Below are positions 43,575 through 52,019 of a stretch of DNA of 64,000 bases, one piece after another. The notes below the pieces were generated by a model, which searched no databases, was not told the DNA's origin, and saw only the letters and a list, made by a program, of their open reading frames with translations. The stretch spans positions 205,851-269,850 of the forward strand of contig NZ_QJRI01000176.1 in the NCBI RefSeq assembly GCF_003254565.1, in the 5' to 3' direction. Both the position numbers and the translations under genes were made by a program. Numbering within the stretch: position 1 is the first letter of the stretch; every line of letters begins with the position of its first letter. Source of the stretch: Flavobacterium nitrogenifigens (GTDB lineage Bacteria > Bacteroidota > Bacteroidia > Flavobacteriales > Flavobacteriaceae).

Positions 43575-45872
43575 CTATAATTCGCTTAATGCAATGTCTA
43601 ATAACTCAACCATTTCATCAGCATTTTGTTTATTAAATGGCATTGGCGGTTTTATTTTTAGAACATTATGCAAAGGTCCGTCTGTGCTTAATAAATAACC
43701 TTTGGCTTTCAATTTTTCGACTACAATATCAATTTCAGGAATGGCTGGCTCCATAGTAGTTCTATCTTTTACCATTTCTGCTCCAATAAACAAACCATGT
43801 CCTCGAACATCACTGATAATAGGATATTTAGCCATTAAACCTTTTAGTCCGTTCATCAGATAATTACCCGTTTCCAAAGCATGCTGCTGCATTTCTTCCT
43901 GCTGGATTACCTCTAAAACAGCCAATCCTGTGGCCATAGAAACAGGATTGCCTCCAAAAGTGTTGAAGTATTCCAAGCCATTATTAAAAGCTTCTGCAAT
44001 CTCTTCGGTTACAATTACAGCTGCAAGCGGATGCCCGTTACCTATTGGTTTTCCTAAAACAACAATATCGGGAACTACATCTTGCAATTCGAAGCCCCAG
44101 AAATGATCTCCAATTCTTCCAAAACCAACCTGAACTTCATCTGCAATACAAACTCCTCCTGCTGCGCGAACGTAGTCGTAAACTGTTTTTAAATAATTCT
44201 CTGGCAACGGAATCTGACCTCCAACTCCCAATAAAGTTTCACAGATAAAAACTGCTGGCGCTTTATCTTCTTTCTTTAAGTTTTCGATAATTCGCTGTAC
44301 ATCTTCAGCATACTTTTCTCCTGCTGCTGCATCTCCATATTTATAAGGACCACGATACAAATCTGGATTAATTGCTTTATGAATCCACGGCATTTGGCCA
44401 GAACCTCCCTTGCTGTCAAATTTATACGGACTCATTTCCATTGCTACGGTCGATGTTCCGTGATAAGCATGATCGAGTACGATAATATCTTTTTGTTTGG
44501 TAAAATGACGGCTCATACGAATAGCCAAATCATTGGCCTCGCTTCCAGAGTTTACAAAATAGCAAACACTTAGTTTTTCGGGTAAAGTTGCTGTTAGTTT
44601 TTCTGCATAATCGGTTATAGCATCATTTAAATATCTTGTATTCGTATTCAAAGTTGCTATTTGATGCTGCATTTTTCTTACTATAACTGGATGACAATGC
44701 CCCACATGCGAAGGATTATTTACACAATCAACAAAAGTTCTTCCTTTGTCATCATACAAATATTGCAAAGCTCCTTTTACAATTTTTAGTTTGTCTTTGT
44801 AACCAATACTTAAATTTCTTCCTATTTTCTTTTTTCTAACTTCAAGAAGCTCTGAGTAATCATCAGAATTGATTAATCCGTCAAAACCGCATGCTTTTCT
44901 AAATGCATCTTGTGCTTTAATTGGGTTTATCTTTATCCATTTATACAACAAATCCCAAGCTGGTTTTTCGGTCACAAAATGATGTTCGTTATTACTATCC
45001 AATGATGCATTATAAGCAGATTGTGTCACACTGATGCAAAGTCTTCCTGCAATGAGATAATACAAAAGATCTAATTCCTGTTCTGTAAGTGCATACGAAT
45101 TATGGTATCCTTCAACAATTTTTGCTGCTACAGCCAACGGATCTTCTTCATCAAGCATCGCATACACGCAGGCAATAGCCAAATTATTGATTAAAGCCGT
45201 ATATACCATGTCGCCAAAATCAATTAGGCCACTTATACGATTGTCTTTTACCAAAACATTGTAATCGTTGGCATCATTATGAATGTAAGCATGTCTCAGT
45301 CGGTGCAACTGCGGCAATACTTCTGTATCAAACTGCAATAAAAAATAACCCGCTATACGTCTTTTTTCGTGATTTAGAATATACTTTAAATTATCGCCTG
45401 CTTCGCTTGCACGGCTAATATCCCAAGTATAATTGCGATGCATTGCCGGATGAGAGAAATCAGCCAAAGCGTTATCCATTTTTCCTAGGAAAGAACCTAA
45501 GTTATAATGCAGTTCACTGTTTTTGTCCTTTTCATCTACCCAAAAAGTGCCTTCCAAAAAGTTTAGAATTCTAATATAATAGGTTTGAGAATCTTTTATA
45601 ATCTGAGTCAGTCCCTCTCCTATTTTATTTGGGCAAAAATGCTGAAAACAATCTGAAATAGCACTATTGCCAAGATGCCTCAAGATAGAAGCCTGCGCCT
45701 TTAAAAACGGAAACGAGTGGCTCTCATTTGATACTTTGAGGATGTACTTTTCATTTTTATCATCGGATAAAAGAAAGTTCAATTCATCATATCCATTTAA
45801 TGCTTTTACGGTTACGTTTAATCCGTAATGTTCTTTTACTAAATCCTGAATAACTGTCTCTGAAAAAGTCAT
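43575..45872 (-). CDS. Fused hydroxylysine-kinase-like / phosphohydroxylysine phospho-lyase-like enzyme
   Basis: A 765-residue two-domain protein. The N-terminal about 340 residues form an aminoglycoside-phosphotransferase-like kinase: [11 protein letters not shown] with catalytic Asp200 and Asn205, then LIDFGD (Asp218). The C-terminal about 415 residues form a class III PLP-dependent enzyme: [59 protein letters not shown] and the PLP-binding Lys608 in GKPIGNGHP. In mammals, hydroxylysine kinase (AGPHD1/HYKK) and 5-phosphohydroxylysine phospho-lyase (AGXT2L2/PHYKPL) catalyse consecutive steps, and here both folds are in one chain. The product would be 2-aminoadipate semialdehyde. Phosphoethanolamine-lyase specificity is the main alternative. 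Confidence 0.85.
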   Translation of the reverse strand: MTFSETVIQDLVKEHYGLNVTVKALNGYDELNFLLSDDKNEKYILKVSNESHSFPFLKAQASILRHLGNSAISDCFQHFCPNKIGEGLTQIIKDSQTYYIRILNFLEGTFWVDEKDKNSELHYNLGSFLGKMDNALADFSHPAMHRNYTWDISRASEAGDNLKYILNHEKRRIAGYFLLQFDTEVLPQLHRLRHAYIHNDANDYNVLVKDNRISGLIDFGDMVYTALINNLAIACVYAMLDEEDPLAVAAKIVEGYHNSYALTEQELDLLYYLIAGRLCISVTQSAYNASLDSNNEHHFVTEKPAWDLLYKWIKINPIKAQDAFRKACGFDGLINSDDYSELLEVRKKKIGRNLSIGYKDKLKIVKGALQYLYDDKGRTFVDCVNNPSHVGHCHPVIVRKMQHQIATLNTNTRYLNDAITDYAEKLTATLPEKLSVCYFVNSGSEANDLAIRMSRHFTKQKDIIVLDHAYHGTSTVAMEMSPYKFDSKGGSGQMPWIHKAINPDLYRGPYKYGDAAAGEKYAEDVQRIIENLKKEDKAPAVFICETLLGVGGQIPLPENYLKTVYDYVRAAGGVCIADEVQVGFGRIGDHFWGFELQDVVPDIVVLGKPIGNGHPLAAVIVTEEIAEAFNNGLEYFNTFGGNPVSMATGLAVLEVIQQEEMQQHALETGNYLMNGLKGLMAKYPIISDVRGHGLFIGAEMVKDRTTMEPAIPEIDIVVEKLKAKGYLLSTDGPLHNVLKIKPPMPFNKQNADEMVELLDIALSEL

Positions 45873-45906
45873 TGTATTCTATTAAAATGTTTCATATTTT
45901 CTTTTA

Positions 45907-46019
45907 GCCATGAATTACACCAATTTACACGAATTTTTTCTCTTTTAAGATTATCCTGCAAGGTTTTAAAAACCTTGTAGGAAAATTCATAATTCGTGTA
46001 AATTGGTGTAATTCGTGGC
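45907..46019. repeat. Inverted-repeat (MITE-like) element with inner hairpin
   Basis: A 113-bp unit. Its 29-bp ends are inverted copies with one mismatch (45907-45935 and 45991-46019; core CACCAATTTACACGAATT). Between them is a second hairpin at 45955-45981 (CCTGCAAGG...CCTTGTAGG, one mismatch). The outer sequence is of the CACGAATTACAC type seen between genes in flavobacteria. It lies between the kinase-lyase and beta-galactosidase genes. Confidence 0.85.
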
Positions 46020-46025
46020 AAACTT

Positions 46026-48161
46026 TTATTTCCAAATAATGGCCTGCGCTGGTTCTAATGGATTTTTTCCCACTAATATTTTACTTCCTGCTGGAATTGG
46101 CAGATTTACCGTTTCATTGGTATAATTTACACCAACATAAAAACCATCGCGCCATTCTACATAAACCCCTTTTGGCAAATCTTGAATAGCAACTTTTGCA
46201 CGTTCGTATACCGTTCTTACCACTTGTCTTTCCAGATTTCCATCTTTACTTTCAGCGCCAATGTAGGTAACGGTTCCTTTTCCAAGTTTTCTTGTAATCG
46301 CTGCTGCTTTGCCTTTGTAAAATTGATCGGCATAAGAAGCTAAAACTTCAGTTCCTTGTTTCGGATTTAAAACATCTGCCCAAACATTCCACTTATAGGT
46401 ATTGTTTCCTGCAGTTACAGTTCCGTTTACATCTTCAACCAACATATCAAAAAACTCAACATCTGCTCCAATCAAAGGCACAATTGGTCCACTCCAATTT
46501 GCTTCGAAAAAATGACCGTTTTTATCCTTTTGTCCCGTACGGCATGAAAGGATTAAATTTCCGCCATTTTCAACATATTTCGTCCATTTGTCTACCAGTT
46601 TTTGATCAACTAACTGATACGCTGGAGCAACAATAAACGGATAAGCCGAAAAATCACTTTCTTCTGTAATAAAATCCATTGGCGCACCCGTTGATTTTAC
46701 TGCTGAAGTATAGGTATTTCTATGTCTCCAAGTACTCCAAAATTCTGTTTGTTTCTGATTCTCTAAATCCCAAAGATTCTCGTGACTCCACAAAAATCCT
46801 GTTTTTCTCTTTGCAATTTCTTGCGGAATAACTGCTTTTGGGTTGTATTCTTTACGAAGCAATTTCATGTCTTCAATAGATTGTACAAACTCTTTTCCTC
46901 CTGTTGTCAAAGTTACTCCATCTGTGCCAACAATTCCATCGTGATACATTTCGCTGCTTCCTAGCGGATGTCTATATCTGTACGTACAAGTAAAAGAACA
47001 GCCTCCTCCAAAAGCCTGAGAAATCCACATGTGAACTGTTCCTGGCAATAACTGCGGATTAATGCTTGCCCAGTTTACTTGTCCAGGTTGCATTTCCATT
47101 ACGCCCGTAACGCCATTTATAGATCTGTAATAATCATTGGCTTCCGAAATTTTATTAGGATGTCCCATTCTGAAATTTTGTCCACCTAATTGATTTCTTC
47201 CGCTTACAGGATACATGGTATAGGTTGCAAAATCCATTTTATCTGTTTTCCTTGGATCAGCACCATAAACCACATTGGTATAATTTGTCGTAATCCATTG
47301 TTTTGGATCGATATGCTTTCTAAGTATTTCAGCTTGCAAATTCAAATACTCAGCTTGAGAATCTGCTGTGTATCTTTTGAAATCTAATATAGCATGCGGA
47401 CTTAGTTTGTCTTCAAAATAAATCTCTGCATTTGGAATCGCAATCTGTTCAAAATTATTGTATCTGATGCTCCAGAAACTCGCTACCCACTCCGCATTTA
47501 ATTTTTCGATTGTCCCGTATTTCGCTTTAAGCCATTTCTGAAATCCTTTTTGTGCTGATGGACTAAAATCGTCTGGCGCTCCTGGTTCGTTATCAACCTG
47601 CCAGCCAATTACATTTTTGTTATTACCGTATCTTTTTCCTAATTCAGTAACAATTTTAGCAACAAATTCTCTATATTTTTCATTAGACACAGACTGGTTG
47701 GCTCTGTTACCGTGTTCTCTTCTTCGTCCGCTTGCATCAACCAGATAGATTTCAGGATACTTTTCTCCCATCCATGCTGGCGGAGTTGGCGTTGGCGTGC
47801 ACATGATTACTTTCAAACCTTGTTTTTCGGCAATAGCCAATGCGTCGTCCAGCCATTTAAAATCATATTTTCCTTCTTCAGGCTCCAAAAAAGTCCATGC
47901 AAATTCAGCAAAATGCGTAAACTCAAAACCTAGTTTTTTAATGTTTTTTAAATCACGCTCCCATTGTTCTCTTGGCCATTGCTCTGGATAATAATATACT
48001 CCAATCTGCATTAAATCAGGCTTTGAGAAAAATCGCTGCGGATCTTTATTCTCTGTAGTTGTACTTTTCTTGCTTTGAGCAAAAACTGGTGTTGAATGGC
48101 AGCTTGCAATAAGCAATCCTGCCGTTATTATTCTTGTGAAAGATATATTGTGGTTAAACAT
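46026..48161 (-). CDS. GH42 beta-galactosidase, exported
   Basis: A 711-residue enzyme. The N-terminus reads IITAGLLIASC, a lipobox-like end at Cys21, followed by a Ser/Thr/Lys-rich spacer, so it is probably a lipoprotein or periplasmic protein. The catalytic barrel of glycoside hydrolase family 42 starts at IGVYYYPEQWPREQWERDL. The acid/base is Glu192 in WQVDNEPG, and the nucleophile is Glu356 in GVMEMQPG. A trimerisation domain (AYQLVDQKLVDKW, NGGNLILSCRTG) and a small C-terminal beta domain follow. GH42 enzymes release terminal beta-linked galactose. In this locus the expected aglycone is hydroxylysine. Confidence 0.9.
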   Translation of the reverse strand: MFNHNISFTRIITAGLLIASCHSTPVFAQSKKSTTTENKDPQRFFSKPDLMQIGVYYYPEQWPREQWERDLKNIKKLGFEFTHFAEFAWTFLEPEEGKYDFKWLDDALAIAEKQGLKVIMCTPTPTPPAWMGEKYPEIYLVDASGRRREHGNRANQSVSNEKYREFVAKIVTELGKRYGNNKNVIGWQVDNEPGAPDDFSPSAQKGFQKWLKAKYGTIEKLNAEWVASFWSIRYNNFEQIAIPNAEIYFEDKLSPHAILDFKRYTADSQAEYLNLQAEILRKHIDPKQWITTNYTNVVYGADPRKTDKMDFATYTMYPVSGRNQLGGQNFRMGHPNKISEANDYYRSINGVTGVMEMQPGQVNWASINPQLLPGTVHMWISQAFGGGCSFTCTYRYRHPLGSSEMYHDGIVGTDGVTLTTGGKEFVQSIEDMKLLRKEYNPKAVIPQEIAKRKTGFLWSHENLWDLENQKQTEFWSTWRHRNTYTSAVKSTGAPMDFITEESDFSAYPFIVAPAYQLVDQKLVDKWTKYVENGGNLILSCRTGQKDKNGHFFEANWSGPIVPLIGADVEFFDMLVEDVNGTVTAGNNTYKWNVWADVLNPKQGTEVLASYADQFYKGKAAAITRKLGKGTVTYIGAESKDGNLERQVVRTVYERAKVAIQDLPKGVYVEWRDGFYVGVNYTNETVNLPIPAGSKILVGKNPLEPAQAIIWK

Positions 48162-48193
48162 AGTTAGTTGTTGTTATTTATTAAGTTAAATTA

Positions 48194-48337
48194 AACACAT
48201 AGACACATAGTTTTTATTTCTAAAAAAAGATAGATGAAAGAAACTAGTTCCTAACACATAGCTATGTTTGCTTTAGAAAAGCGAAACGTCTTTTAACGTT
48301 CCTATTACAAATCTACCGATCTATGTTTCTATATGTT
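48194..48337. repeat. Inverted-repeat (MITE-like) element, ACACATAG type, copy 2
   Basis: A 144-bp unit related to the one at 43432-43565. Ends: AACACATAGACACATAG (48194-48210) and CTATGTTTCTATATGTT (48321-48337). Inner words AACACATAGCTATGT and GAAACGTCTTT are shared with copy 1. It lies between the beta-galactosidase and GH63 genes. Confidence 0.8.
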
Positions 48338-48354
48338 CAAATCTTGACTTTTTA

Positions 48355-50361
48355 TTATTTATCTTCTAAAAGTAGCATTAAATAATGTGAAGCCGACCAG
48401 CTGAAGTTAAAAGCTTCTAATCCCTTACCAGTTACAGGCTGATAGTTTTCTCTTATGGTAGTGCCTTTATCTAAAGCACCTTCAGCATTATGCATCAGTT
48501 TATGCGCCAGTTCATTTGCTTCTTTTGCATACCCGCATTTTTCCAATCCGTTAATACCAAAATAACTTTGGTCAAGCCAAATTGGTCCTCTCCAATATCC
48601 GCCTTCTGGTTTAAACTTTGGATGATTCGCAGCCAATGTTGGCAAAGGCACAAAAGTGTTTAGACTAGCTGGATCAATCATATTGTTTTTTGCTGATTTG
48701 GCTTGCTCAACAGTAGCAACTTCTGCCCAAATAGGACAATATCCTTCGCATCCCATTGCTTTTATCAATGTCTTGCCGTCAATTGTCGTGTCATAAAACC
48801 AACCTGTTGCTTCATCCCAAAATTGTTTTTGAATTTTCAGTTTTAATGCATCACTTTCGTCTTTCCATTTTTTAGCTTCATCCGTTAATTTTAAAACAAC
48901 TGCCATTTTGCTGAGATAATTTTTCTCAGCAAATAAAAATGAATTTAAATCAACGCTTTCCTGATCTAACGAATACGCTTTTTCACCATTTTTCAAGATT
49001 TTGCTATCATCAAAACGAACGGCATTATCCATTCCGCTTTCCCATTTTGCTGCAATTACAGTTCCATCTGTCGAACCAAATTCGCATAATCCGTCTTGGT
49101 CGTGATCACGCTCTTTGTACCACCAATTATGATATAATGTAAGCTTTGGATAAAACTCTTTTATGAAATTATCATCTTTCGTTTTTTCATAAATCTTCCA
49201 TATTGCCCAAGCAGCAAGCGGTGCTTTTGTATTTCTATAATTGTTTTCTTCAAGAAGATTATTTCTGTAGATGCAATCTGGAATAAAACCATTTGGATCC
49301 TGATAATCGAACAAAGCACGCATTTGATTTTTGGCTAATTCAGTATCATAATTCGCTACCGCAACGGCATGCTTCCAACTGTCCCAAGCCCAAAAACCGT
49401 GAAACCATTCGTAATTGTAACTCGGAAAAAGACCTCCGTGTTTTAATCCTTCTGCTGCAATTCTTGTATTGTTTTGTAAAGTCAATACCAATTTTGCTAC
49501 AAAATCTGAATAAATCTGATCTTTGTAAATACTTTTCTTTTTGACAATAAGGTCTGCCAACAGTTTTTCCTTTTCTTTTTGTGTGTTGTTTAACAGTGTA
49601 GTAAATACCGTTTTTTGTATCGTTTCATTTTCTATTTTCCAAGAATATTGCGGAAAAATAAAACTTTGTGAAACTACAATCTCTTTAGTTTCATTTGGTT
49701 TTAAAACCAATTTTTCTGTCTGTGCTTTGAATCCTTGTTTCGTAATTTCAATCTCAGGATTTGATTTTAAAAACTGAATATATCCTATAGCAGTGCTTTT
49801 TGTAGAAACAATTTTTAAAGTATTTTTTTCATTAGACAATTTCAGATCATCTAAAAAAAGAGACGTATTATACGAAGGAAAAAGTGTAATTGTTTTTGCC
49901 GTTTTATTGGTAATACTTGTTTTTTGCAAAGCCGAATGACCTGATAAAAACACCAATTGCTGTTTTACTTCTAATTTGTCATTTTTAAACTGTTGTTCTA
50001 AATGGCTATTAAAACTGTTTTGCGTAACCAATGAACTTTTCCAGTCGATGATATTTTGCTTGTTCTCGTCTTTTAATTCTAGTGAAACAAATGATGGACT
50101 TAACCATACTCCGTTTTGTTCGGTCATTAAAAATGGTCCCGAAAAACCTGCCTGAGCATTTGAACTCTCTAAAAACCCAAATGCAAACCAAGCCCCTTTA
50201 TCTGAGAACGCTAATGGTTTTCTGTCGGTTGCATTTGCTGGATTTCCTTTGTAATTGATACTATTTTTAGCTGATTCTAAATTTGGAAAGCTTTTTTGAG
50301 ACCAACCTGATTGTATTAGAAAGAGGGATGAAAGAATAAAAAATATTTTCTTTTTGCTCAT
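48355..50361 (-). CDS. GH63 alpha-glucosidase, YgjK-like, exported
   Basis: A 668-residue protein with a signal peptide (MSKKKIFFILSSLFLIQSGW). An N-terminal beta-sandwich of about 260 residues is followed by an (alpha/alpha)6 barrel. Segments agree with E. coli YgjK of GH63: FWAWDSWKHAVA, NTKAPLAAWAIWKIYEKTKD, FYPKLTLYHNWW, ESGMDN (Asp445, likely general acid) and GGYWRGPIWLDQSYFGINGL. GH63 is an inverting alpha-glucosidase family that includes eukaryotic processing glucosidase I, which cuts alpha-1,2-linked glucose. From memory, YgjK also accepts Glc-alpha-1,2-Gal, the disaccharide found on collagen hydroxylysine. The gene follows the susCD terminator, so it has its own start. Confidence 0.85.
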   Translation of the reverse strand: MSKKKIFFILSSLFLIQSGWSQKSFPNLESAKNSINYKGNPANATDRKPLAFSDKGAWFAFGFLESSNAQAGFSGPFLMTEQNGVWLSPSFVSLELKDENKQNIIDWKSSLVTQNSFNSHLEQQFKNDKLEVKQQLVFLSGHSALQKTSITNKTAKTITLFPSYNTSLFLDDLKLSNEKNTLKIVSTKSTAIGYIQFLKSNPEIEITKQGFKAQTEKLVLKPNETKEIVVSQSFIFPQYSWKIENETIQKTVFTTLLNNTQKEKEKLLADLIVKKKSIYKDQIYSDFVAKLVLTLQNNTRIAAEGLKHGGLFPSYNYEWFHGFWAWDSWKHAVAVANYDTELAKNQMRALFDYQDPNGFIPDCIYRNNLLEENNYRNTKAPLAAWAIWKIYEKTKDDNFIKEFYPKLTLYHNWWYKERDHDQDGLCEFGSTDGTVIAAKWESGMDNAVRFDDSKILKNGEKAYSLDQESVDLNSFLFAEKNYLSKMAVVLKLTDEAKKWKDESDALKLKIQKQFWDEATGWFYDTTIDGKTLIKAMGCEGYCPIWAEVATVEQAKSAKNNMIDPASLNTFVPLPTLAANHPKFKPEGGYWRGPIWLDQSYFGINGLEKCGYAKEANELAHKLMHNAEGALDKGTTIRENYQPVTGKGLEAFNFSWSASHYLMLLLEDK

Positions 50362-50440
50362 GTTGTGTCAGTTTTGTGTTGTGTTATTATATAGCTATAG
50401 ATCAGCTCATTTTACTGAGAAGACCAATATCTTTAGATAA

Positions 50441-50472
50441 AAAGAATAGCCAAGAAATATAGGCTATTCTTT
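50441..50472 (-). terminator. Intrinsic terminator after susD
   Basis: An 11-bp stem (AAAGAATAGCC at 50441-50451 and GGCTATTCTTT at 50462-50472) with a ten-base loop, followed by a T run on the minus strand. It separates the SusC/SusD transcript from the glycosidase genes. Confidence 0.8.
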
Positions 50473-50497
50473 TTAAATATTTAAATCATTTTGAGAA

Positions 50498-51997
50498 TTA
50501 ATTCGCTTGTAATTCTGTCAATGGAATTGGGTAAAAGTTATTTTTTGCCGCATCAAAACCTGTACGTCCAACAGCATCAAGAGCTTCTTTTGTTTTTCCC
50601 CAACGGCGTAAATCGTAAAAACGGAAATTTTCAAGTGGGAATTCTAAAATTCTTTCGTGTTCAATTTGTGCTTTTACCTGAGCTGTTGTTGTTCCAGTCA
50701 TTGCAGGCATATCTGCTCTTTCGCGAACTTTGTTGATATACGGAATAGCTTCTGCTGGACGTCCTAATTCATTTAAAGCTTCAGCCTGCATCAATAATAC
50801 ATTTGAATAACGCATTAAAGGAACATTGATGGCTGTATATTCCTGATCCATTTTTTCCTGTGTGCTTGGAATAAATTTGCGGTACACTGGTTTGTCTGTA
50901 TCTCCAAACTTGTCATCATAAGTTGTTCCAAGTACCAACGGATTATTAGGATCATTAAAATATGGATCTTTGAAGAAAATGGTACTGTATAAACGCGAAT
51001 CGTAGTTTCCTGTAGTTGCAATTTTCCCTTCTTTTTTAAATTCATTTACAAGCATTGCACTTGGAAGAATTTCGTCCCATCCGCCAAGTTCTGCCGCAGC
51101 CATCCAGTAATGAAGAGCATTACGGTAGAAAGCACCATTTGCTGTAGTTTCTGAAAACTGACGCTCGAAGATTGATTCTTTTGTATTTTTGGCTGTTCCA
51201 TCAAACATAGAAACATAATCTTTAACCAGCTCATATCCTTGTACTTTGTTAAATGCAGTAAGCGCTTCGTTCAGGAATGTTTGCTTTTGAGCTGTTTCTT
51301 CATAAGCTCTTGTCAAATAAGCAAATCCTAAATAACTATTGGCAGCACCGCTTGTAGCACGTCCTGTTTTATCTGCAGATTGTTTTGCAGGTAAAATAGC
51401 TGCTACGGCTTTAAATTCGCTGGTGATAAAATCCCAAGCTTCTGCACGTGTTGACAATGGAATGCTTAGATCGCTTTCTTTTGTAATATATTTATTTCTG
51501 ATATAGATTTGATCCCAGTTCAAAATCAGTTTCATATGATAATAAGCGCGTAAAAAACGAGCCTCTGCTTCGATCTGTTTGCGATCTTCATCTGTAATTT
51601 TAGATGACGGAACCTGTGGCAATTTATCAATTACCTGATTGGCGTTGCTAATTCCTCTGTAGTTAATTTTCCAATACGTAGTAAATTGGCTATTCCCATT
51701 TGTATAGGTAAAAGTCGATAGTTCAACCCAGTTTTGATAGTTCAATGCATCACTTCCTAATTCGTTTACGTCTTCGCGATACGCTTCAACAGGCCATTTT
51801 ACTTCGGCGAAAGCCCATGGATCAATACCGAATTCTAATTGTGAGTAAGTTGACGCCAAAGCAGACTCTGCATCGGCTTTATTTCTCCAGAAATTATCTG
51901 ATGTAAGTTCATCTGGAGATTGTTGATCCAAATAGTCATCACAGCTTGCAAAAGTGAATAAACCTATAGCGGATAATATTAAAAATATCTTTTTCAT
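50498..51997 (-). CDS. susD: SusD/RagB-family nutrient-binding lipoprotein
   Basis: A 499-residue lipoprotein: the signal peptide ends in GLFTFASC (Cys19), then DDYLDQQSPDELTSDNFWRN, the usual SusD opening. A TPR-type helical body (AEARFLRAYYHMKLI, TRAYEETAQKQTFLNEALTA) follows, then the C-terminal SusD signature (RYSNVLLMQAEALNELG, NFRFYDLRRWG). SusD caps the SusC channel and binds the ligand on the outside. The gene lies 22 bp after susC. The ligand would be a glycosylated hydroxylysine peptide if the locus hypothesis holds. Confidence 0.95.
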   Translation of the reverse strand: MKKIFLILSAIGLFTFASCDDYLDQQSPDELTSDNFWRNKADAESALASTYSQLEFGIDPWAFAEVKWPVEAYREDVNELGSDALNYQNWVELSTFTYTNGNSQFTTYWKINYRGISNANQVIDKLPQVPSSKITDEDRKQIEAEARFLRAYYHMKLILNWDQIYIRNKYITKESDLSIPLSTRAEAWDFITSEFKAVAAILPAKQSADKTGRATSGAANSYLGFAYLTRAYEETAQKQTFLNEALTAFNKVQGYELVKDYVSMFDGTAKNTKESIFERQFSETTANGAFYRNALHYWMAAAELGGWDEILPSAMLVNEFKKEGKIATTGNYDSRLYSTIFFKDPYFNDPNNPLVLGTTYDDKFGDTDKPVYRKFIPSTQEKMDQEYTAINVPLMRYSNVLLMQAEALNELGRPAEAIPYINKVRERADMPAMTGTTTAQVKAQIEHERILEFPLENFRFYDLRRWGKTKEALDAVGRTGFDAAKNNFYPIPLTELQAN

Positions 51998-52019
51998 GAT
52001 AATGTCTTATTAAATAGAA

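Noticed and set aside
50381..50390. GTGTTATTAT upstream of the GH63 gene as a third Lrp operator
   Set aside because: Only half of the palindrome is present, and a ten-base AT-rich word is expected about once by chance in this window.
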